Shown here: positions 59,101 through 64,000 of the stretch, in pieces
How positions within the stretch are numbered: the stretch's first letter is position 1
How the letters are laid out: the number at the start of each line of letters is the position of its first letter
DNA from: Megalonaias nervosa
Taxonomy: Eukaryota > Mollusca > Bivalvia > Unionida > Unionidae
DNA length: 64,000 bases
Direction of reading: 5' to 3'
NCBI GenBank assembly: GCA_016617855.1
Contig: JAECUM010004307.1
Coordinates: 1 to 64,000, forward strand
The notes under the pieces: model-generated
Told to the model about the DNA's origin: nothing
What the model saw: the letters and a program-made list of their open reading frames with translations, nothing else
Database searches by the model: none
Program-made: the position numbers and the translations under genes

Positions 59101-61154
59101 TCCTGGGATCCTAGAGATGTGAGGGAAGCCACGAGCCGGGAAGAAAGGACGGAGCCATAACAAGAACAAAAGGAGCAATGAAGAATGAACTGGAAACGAT
59201 TACGGACATGCATTCAAGAAAATGGATTTGTACCTTCGGTAATGAACTGTGAAAAACTATGGATAAAGCAAAAGAACCGTATTTGGTAAAGAACTATATA
59301 TTTGTAAGATAGACTAGTAACGCTACACAAAGGAACTTAACCTTCTGAACTTTTTCGAGAATTTGCGATAGATATACTTGACAAACGGAACATTATCTTC
59401 AGAAATTTTCAAGAATTTACGATAACTTTAAGACTTGAGATATAATTAAAAAAAATATTTGAAATATACTTGACAAACGGACAGTTTCTATACCTTCAGA
59501 CTGCTCACTTTGCTTATGCGAACTTTCTATATCTATTAAAAAACTATGATTATGTATAGATATTTAGAAATAGAATTAAAGATTTAATATTAACAAAAAT
59601 TTGCACAAATAAACACTAACGCTTAAAATGCAAATTTTGAATTAACAATTAAACTATGGTAAACATATACAAGTGAATTTATTTGAAGGAACATAATTGT
59701 GAATTTTGAAATAGAGAAAATTGTGCAGCACGTGCACATGGTGCTCACTGTTGAGAGCACATGTTGTGCACGTGTGCCATGAGCCTAAGGATATGAACTT
59801 ACTTACCTAGCAGCTTATGCTATTGTATTTAGACTAGTTGAAAACTAAAATTTCTACTTCTCCTCTAATAAAAGATATTATGGAAAAATTATCAATATGA
59901 AAAGGAACTATAATCTAATCAATAACTTGAAATATAACAAATCTGAGTGGTGTACATACCCTACTTCAAAATTATAAAATCAAAATTTCGTAAAAAATAA
60001 AACACAAAGCACATACACTTTGATTAAAACACAAATACACATAAAAACCCTTTAACTTTTGACACTAGGGGGTCCCTCAGATGATGTCAATTCTGAGAGT
60101 GACCACACCAATAACGCTATAATATTCGTTCGTCCGTCGAGTCGACGAGGACCACTCTAGTCATCCGAAGTTTGTAGGGGCTGGTTCTGTGTGTGAGCAG
60201 GTGGCTGATAAGGCCAATCCTTGCACGGAAGGTTTGTTTGCATAAAGGACAAGGGATGAGTGAGACATCTCCAGGAGGGTTGAAGGCACGCGCTTTTCTG
60301 GCTTGCCTCTTCAGCTCCGCTGCTGCTGTCCTGCTAGATTCACACAACTTGAAGCCTTTGTGCACGGAGGAACGCCATGTGACTCGATCGCTGGCTGCTT
60401 GCTCCCAGAAATCAGGTTTTATGTTGAACGCTTTCAATGCAGCTATAATAATAGGTTAATAACTGTAATATATATTATGTATGACCCAAGAACTTTACGT
60501 TTTTGGTTGATATGTCCCATGGTGCTGAGGATGCCTGACCACCCTCTATTAACTTCATCTGGGTTATGAAATCGAGAATCCACGGTTAGTGGTTGGGCCT
60601 GGGTAGGCACATACACCACACCATATAACAGGATCTTCATCGTTATCAAAGAGAGACATATTGAAATTAAACCAGTCAATATAATCCGAGTCAGTATGGA
60701 CTACTTTTACACGAGGCAAGATAGAATGTCTAATGGAATACACCACAGCCCCAACTTTTCTGTCTATATGTTGGTTTCCTATTTTGGAATAAGTCATATC
60801 TTTGTCTATTAATAATGTCAAAATTATCAACATAGCTTTTGATCAGCGAGATAATACGATACCTCGTGTTACTTTTATAATTGGGAAACTCGTCTATTGC
60901 CGAGAATCAATACTTAAAGCTCTAAATCTTCTTTAGGTATAAGCTGTTGTGGAACAAACGACAAGTGAGTAGCATACATACATACATGCATAGATACATA
61001 CATACATACATACATACATACATACATACATACATACATCATACATACATACATACATACATACATACATACATGCACCAATGAAGGACGAGAAAAATAA
61101 AACTAGATGATAGAGAAAGAAACTTTCTGCTGAGTGAAAATAACTGGTGGATAT

Positions 61155-61193
<39 letters not shown>

Positions 61194-62341
61194 TTGAAAC
61201 TTTAATAACGCAAACGTCAACAACACAAATAGTCGGCATCAAGGAAATGGTTCACCTTGTCTTGACGTCAAACCTTCTCTGGCTTGATGCTTAGTAAGCT
61301 AGTAAGATTATAAACTGTACAAGAAAAAAGACCGCCATGTTGAATTTCGACATTCCACTATAACTAAATCACACAGATTAATAAAGCCGGCACTTTAACG
61401 AGAAGAGACAGTTACTTCGAACGAATACCAAAAGCATTGCGTGATAAATCTGGCCAACATTGTTTGCTGCCAATGGTTTCTGTGAGGGTTTTTTTTGTTT
61501 ATTTTTTATTTTTTTTTTTTATTATGTTTCTTTGTTTCTAGAGATCGACAAGAGTGCATTCCAATCAGGATCCCACCCGGTGACCCATATTTTCGTGATG
61601 GCACGTGCTTGAGTGTTACACGATCAGTAGCGGCAGATGCAAATAAGGCACTAGGTACTTTAGTAACTCCATTCCAGTCACCTTTACATCTGAGACAAGG
61701 CAACATTTATTAAGCATGATTAACAGTGGCATGGTTTGAGTTTGCAATGACGTTAAATAAAAACAATTAACAGTGGCATGGTTTGAGTTTGCAAGGACGT
61801 TAAATAAGCACGATTAACAGTGGCATGGTTTAAGTTTGCAATGACGTTAAATAAGAATGATTAACAGTGCATGGTTTGAGTTTGCAAGGACGTTAAATAA
61901 GCATGATTAACAGAGGCATGTTTTTGCGTTTGCAATAACGTTAAATAAGAATGATTAACAGTGGCATGGTTTGAGTTTGCAATGGCGTTAAATATGCATG
62001 ATTAACAGTGGCATGGTTTGAGTTTGCAATGACGTTAAATAAGCATGATTAACAGTGGCAATGTTTGAGTTCGCAATGGCGTTAAATAAGAATGATCAAC
62101 AGTGGCATGTTTCGAGTTTCCAATGGTGTTAAATAAGAATGATTAACCGTGGCATGGTTTGAGTTTGCAGTGGTGTTAAATAAGAATGATTAACAGTCGA
62201 ATGTTTTGAGTTTGCAATGACGTTAGATAAGCTTGATTAACAGTGGCATGGTTTGAGTTTGCAATGGCGTTAAATAAGAATGATTAACAGTGGCATGGTT
62301 TGAATCTGCAATGACATCTATAGTGCTCTCATTCTGATCTA

Positions 62342-62379
<38 letters not shown>

Positions 62380-62990
62380 GCGCGAGCGCGCATGTGTGTG
62401 TGGGTGTATGATTTAGATTTTTAGCGTAGCTATAAAAACAAATTTCGATCATATTGCTACTATGTCTGCAGTGTGACAGTTTATGGTGATGTTTAGTTCT
62501 TGGGCATCATGTCGCAGACATGTGGCATCATGTCCCAACCAGTCACATTATCCTGACACAAGGCCGACCAGTCTTTACACTAACCTCTTAATGTTTAGCG
62601 CTAAGCGGGGAAGCTGCAAGTACCATTTTTATAAGTCATTGGTATAACTCGGCCTGATTCGAACCCGCTACAACCCGTATCCCAAGCGGCCGTTCTAACC
62701 ACTTAGGCCATCGGAGCGGTCGATCTATTTTTGTAGTTATTGGAATATGTATATACGTATGTATCAATTTATCAATTGTTGCATTTTGAATGTATGGTTA
62801 TGTAGTTGTATGTTGTATGCCAGTACATATTTTCTCTCTGTATTTTGTTCGTATAATGTAAATTTGTAATTTACAAATTCCTGTCCAAATGTTTGTCTAT
62901 CTTCAAAATCTGTGCCCAGGGTTTGGCTGAACAAATGCAGAAGCGTTTATGAATAATAACAAGAATAAGAAACTTATTATGTTATTCGTA

Positions 62991-63023
<33 letters not shown>

Positions 63024-63459
63024 GGTTACCGAGAACAGCTGAATGAACTTACTTCCTATATTGACGGTTCTAATGTCTATGGCTCGACCGACGAGCAGTT
63101 GTTGGTCTTGCGAGATGGCGGTAAGAATTTGCATAATTTATTTCGAGTCAGATTTATGTTCCGTAGAAAAAGATTTATTTAACTAATTATTGGGAGGGGG
63201 ACGGGCAGCCTTCTACAAAGTTACTATTGACAAGGACAGTCATTTGTTACAATCTTATAGGTAAAGGACCATACAAGTACCATTGATTTCGGGTGCGTAT
63301 TATTGGCTGAACACTTTCATCGAATTTTTTTTTTCAAGACATACGGGCTACATAAAATCAGTTAGTTTCTGTGAAATCGTTTTCTCCCATATATGTATTA
63401 TAGAAGAGAACAAAAAATGGTGGATATTGATATGAAATTTATGACGTCATATAACGATA

Positions 63460-63498
<39 letters not shown>

Positions 63499-63763
63499 AT
63501 CTTCTATGTATAATTTTCAGAATACATGATGACGAGCAATAAATGCAACTTACCAAGGAATCCTAACGGGAGATGCGTACTAAATAACAATTTTGAATTC
63601 TGCCATATTGCGGGTAAAGCTCTTCAACATGTGTGTGTGTGTATGTGTTTGTCTGTCACCGTTTGAATTATTACTAAATGAGCCTATCGTTTTATTTTCA
63701 AAGAAACCACCCTAACTAGCTTCCATGCTATATATTCATCTAATAATGGATCTGTCCATGGAG
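50792..63763 (+). CDS. Animal haem peroxidase, N-terminal half, possibly disrupted
   Basis: Proposed exons are 50792-50948, 51466-51589, ~53764-53930, 54934-55119, 58679-58726 (weak), 61544-61654, 63025-63120, 63521-63613 and 63704-63763 (weak). From exon 3 on, all introns are phase 1. Family members use hydrogen peroxide to oxidise substrates and are secreted or vesicular. Visible landmarks in order: signal peptide, [20 protein letters not shown], the distal-haem [21 protein letters not shown], the calcium-loop [12 protein letters not shown] and [11 protein letters not shown]. The proximal-His half lies beyond the window. Oddities: TGA at codon 25, no stop-free join of exons 2 and 3, and a last exon lacking the Arg-x-x-Glu segment. 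It could be a functional gene with unrecognised exons, or a decaying copy. Confidence 0.75.
51427..51455. repeat. (TTTA)n microsatellite near an acceptor
   Basis: TTTA run about 10 bases before the acceptor of peroxidase exon 2. Confidence 0.9.
51466..51589 (+). CDS. Peroxidase exon 2 (propeptide)
   Basis: It begins AT (with G from exon 1, Asp), then [20 protein letters not shown] and [20 protein letters not shown], ending TA|GTAAGC. The helical [14 protein letters not shown] stretch is typical of the region ahead of the peroxidase domain. Acceptor CACTTTCAG. Confidence 0.7.
51821..52194 (+). mobile_element. tRNA-derived SINE, copy 1, (CA)n tail
   Basis: The head has A box TGGCCTAGTGG and B box GGTTCGATCCC. 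The body contains GAGTCATACCAAAGACTTAC, GTGTCAGGATAATGTGACTG and ATATGACTGAAATTTTTTT. The tail is ATCCAAATC(AC)n. It is flanked by the 10-bp duplication TTTTGCGGGC at 51811-51820 and 52195-52204. Confidence 0.92.
52199..52266. mobile_element. hAT-type transposon end
   Basis: On the minus strand, CAGAAATCTCAAACGCACGG then GCCGTGGGTCACATGCGGCC resembles the common hAT terminus 'CAGGGGTGTCAAACGCACGGCCCGCGGGCC'. The other end is not identified. Confidence 0.5.
52676..53177 (+). mobile_element. SINE copy 2, 5'-truncated, with nested MITE
   Basis: It starts inside the tRNA head (AAAGCGTCCTCCTCGGATGC), keeps B box GGTTCGAACCC, and is split by a MITE at 52798-52953. It then continues GTGTTAGGACTGGTTGGTCT and ends with ATCCAAATC(AC)n. 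Confidence 0.92.
52798..52953. mobile_element. 156-bp hAT-type MITE nested in a SINE
   Basis: It starts CAGGGCCGACAAGG and ends CTCTGCGGCCCTG, with a perfect 8-bp terminal inverted repeat CAGGGCCG. It is bracketed by GTGTTAGG at 52790-52797 and 52954-52961. SINE copies 1 and 3 lack the insert and show the single pre-insertion site. Confidence 0.95.
53764..53930 (+). CDS. Peroxidase exon 3 (start of peroxidase domain)
   Basis: It encodes [20 protein letters not shown], then [20 protein letters not shown] and [15 protein letters not shown], ending G|GTAAGT. This is the family's 'C...YRT.DG.CNNL.NP.WG....RRLLP..Y.DG' signature. The exact 5' boundary is uncertain: AG at 53763, 53765 or 53767. 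An in-frame TGA shortly upstream limits the choice. Confidence 0.85.
54808..54920. repeat. (ATT)n and (GTA)n trinucleotide tract
   Basis: Trinucleotide repeats ending about 14 bases before the acceptor of peroxidase exon 4. Confidence 0.9.
54934..55119 (+). CDS. Peroxidase exon 4 (distal haem site)
   Basis: It encodes (G)[37 protein letters not shown] and [20 protein letters not shown] then PFIR, between TTTTCAG and G|GTATGT. GQFLDHD supplies the distal Gln, the calcium-binding Asp and the catalytic distal His of the family. Confidence 0.95.
55490..56815. repeat. ~1.3-kb minisatellite in a peroxidase intron
   Basis: Units of about 20-24 bases (TATGATGGAATTGGCAGTAC) repeat some 60 times, with variants ATTAGCAGTA and ATTACAGTAC and occasional TATGTAT insertions. 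Confidence 0.95.
57828..58032. repeat. 41-bp minisatellite, 5 copies
   Basis: The unit GGTCCAGCTACATGACACCT plus TATAATTTAAATGAAAATCAA is repeated five times, nearly identical. Confidence 0.95.
58679..58726 (+). CDS. Peroxidase exon 5 candidate (CNCC)
   Basis: It reads (G)TG, then [15 protein letters not shown] and G|GTATTT. Position, phase (1 in, 1 out) and the CC pair fit the short Cys segment expected between the distal-His exon and ECIPI. A longer version to GTAAAG near 58850 is possible and also phase 1. Confidence 0.4.
58951..59190. repeat. 120-bp tandem duplication
   Basis: GACTTCGATACTCCTTCCTG onwards (58951) repeats from 59071 with few differences. The sequence GATCCTAGAGATGTGAGGGA plus AGCCACGAGC lies in both. 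Confidence 0.9.
59726..59779. other. Imperfect inverted repeat with two CACGTG boxes
   Basis: GCACGTGCACATGGTGCTC and GAGCACATGTTGTGCACGTG face each other around a short loop, with one two-base bulge. Confidence 0.8.
60117..60833 (-). pseudogene. LINE remnant: endonuclease piece and C-terminal zinc knuckle piece
   Basis: Reading on the minus strand, 60833 to 60564 gives [20 protein letters not shown] ... [14 protein letters not shown], like the endonuclease/exonuclease domain of non-LTR elements. Then 60437 to 60117 gives [20 protein letters not shown] ... [20 protein letters not shown], the typical C-terminal 'DR..WR....G' plus C-x2-C...H-x3-5-H ending. The reverse transcriptase between them is missing. 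Confidence 0.65.
60970..61075. repeat. (CATA)n microsatellite
   Basis: CATA run. Confidence 0.95.
61153..61195. repeat. (TTTA)n microsatellite
   Basis: TTTA run. Confidence 0.95.
61544..61654 (+). CDS. Peroxidase exon 6 ([14 protein letters not shown])
   Basis: It encodes (GAT)[20 protein letters not shown] then [16 protein letters not shown], ending G|GTACTT. It matches 'PCFPIKIPPNDP...C+PF.RS' of peroxidases. The frame requires the second of two close AGs (CTAGAG|AT). Confidence 0.9.
61700..62325. repeat. ~45-bp minisatellite, ~13 copies
   Basis: The unit GATTAACAGTGGCATGGTTT plus GAGTTTGCAATGACGTTAAA and TAAGAAT recurs, immediately after peroxidase exon 6. Confidence 0.95.
62345..62721 (-). 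mobile_element. tRNA-derived SINE, copy 3, (CA)n tail
   Basis: The minus strand has A box TGGCCTAAGTGG, B box GGTTCGAATCA, GTGTCAGGATAATGTGACTG and a CA/GT tail. It is flanked by GATCTATTT at 62336-62344 and 62722-62730. The tail also holds a CGCGCGAGCGCGC stretch (about 62377-62391). Confidence 0.92.
62993..63022. repeat. (ATT)n microsatellite at an acceptor
   Basis: ATT run ending at the acceptor of peroxidase exon 7. Confidence 0.95.
63025..63120 (+). CDS. Peroxidase exon 7 (calcium loop)
   Basis: It encodes (G)[20 protein letters not shown] then [11 protein letters not shown], ending G|GTAAGA. It matches 'QIN.LTSFVDASMVYGS...A..LR'. The acceptor TTAAG directly follows an (ATT)n run. Confidence 0.95.
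63462..63495. repeat. (TC)n microsatellite near an acceptor
   Basis: TC run about 25 bases before the acceptor of peroxidase exon 8. Confidence 0.95.
63521..63613 (+). CDS. Peroxidase exon 8 ([11 protein letters not shown])
   Basis: It encodes (GAA)[20 protein letters not shown] then [10 protein letters not shown], ending G|GTAAAG, after ATTTTCAG. It corresponds to the 'LP......C........CFLAGD' segment. Confidence 0.85.
63704..63763 (+). CDS. Peroxidase exon 9 candidate ([11 protein letters not shown])
   Basis: It reads (GAA)[19 protein letters not shown], ending G|GTAACA, after [17 protein letters not shown] fits 'LTSMHTLLLREHNR', but the preceding D-x-R-x-x-E segment is shortened to one Glu and REHNR is absent. 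Confidence 0.4.
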
Positions 63764-64000
63764 GTAACAGGTTTTGCAACTTTAGTGAAGGATTTTGCAT
63801 TAGCAAACATATGGTGAAAATGACTGTACGCTAATTGACGGGTTAGTATAATATATCTCGGTGGTTGTTTTAGATTATGTATTCCTTATGAAATGCCAAT
63901 GATAAATTTGTAAATTTCTTATAATCCGAAAAATTTAATTCATATTAATTTATGTTATAAATCCACGAAGTATGAAGAAGACTTCACTGTCTTGCCAAGT

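Overview
The window is animal nuclear DNA. It is strongly AT-rich and intron-bearing, packed with microsatellites and minisatellites, and contains tRNA-derived SINEs, small hAT-type MITEs, an RTE-type LINE, a Penelope-like element and another LINE remnant. The SINE types, with a GAGAAAGCTTGC core in one family and (CA)n tails in another, together with the gene structures, suggest a lophotrochozoan, most likely a non-cephalopod mollusc. I cannot name a species.

Two protein genes can be reconstructed exon by exon. (1) A complete CDC25 dual-specificity phosphatase lies on the minus strand, 26813 down to 19090. It has ten coding exons with matching phases and encodes 361 residues. It carries the HC-x5-R active site, the DCRYPYE and LEGGY rhodanese-fold motifs, a CDC25A-like DSG degron and an RRRLF cyclin-docking motif. 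(2) A secreted animal haem peroxidase lies on the plus strand, starting at 50792 and running off the right edge. Eight exons are proposed, nearly all joined by phase-1 introns. Its first exon has an in-frame TGA just after the signal peptide, the exon 2 to exon 3 junction cannot be closed without a stop, and the last visible exon lacks expected catalytic-site sequence. It may be a decaying gene, or one read in an unusual way. A third, weakly supported minus-strand gene is suggested by a splice-flanked terminal exon at 38672-38831.

Layout: 1-2.5 kb, a hAT MITE and a broken RTE reverse transcriptase. 3.6-9.05 kb, copy A of an old duplicated segment. 10-13.4 kb, an inverted repeat pair, followed by a hAT MITE. 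14.6-17.1 kb, two minisatellites. 19.1-26.8 kb, CDC25 with a 0.85-kb minisatellite in one intron. 27.8-32.4 kb, copy B of the duplicated segment. 33-41 kb, a SINE, further old duplications and a Penelope-like 3' end with a 75-bp perfect palindrome. 46.4-47.8 kb, a fold-back region holding an NRF1-type and two CRE-type palindromes, then a minisatellite. 49.6-50.3 kb, a minisatellite. 50.8-64 kb, the peroxidase gene, whose introns hold three copies of one SINE family, a MITE nested in one of them, a LINE remnant and three minisatellites.

The two genes have no evident functional link: one is a cell-cycle phosphatase and the other an extracellular or secretory peroxidase. The main novelty lies in the anomalies of the peroxidase, the docking and degron motifs of the CDC25, and datable transposon insertions.
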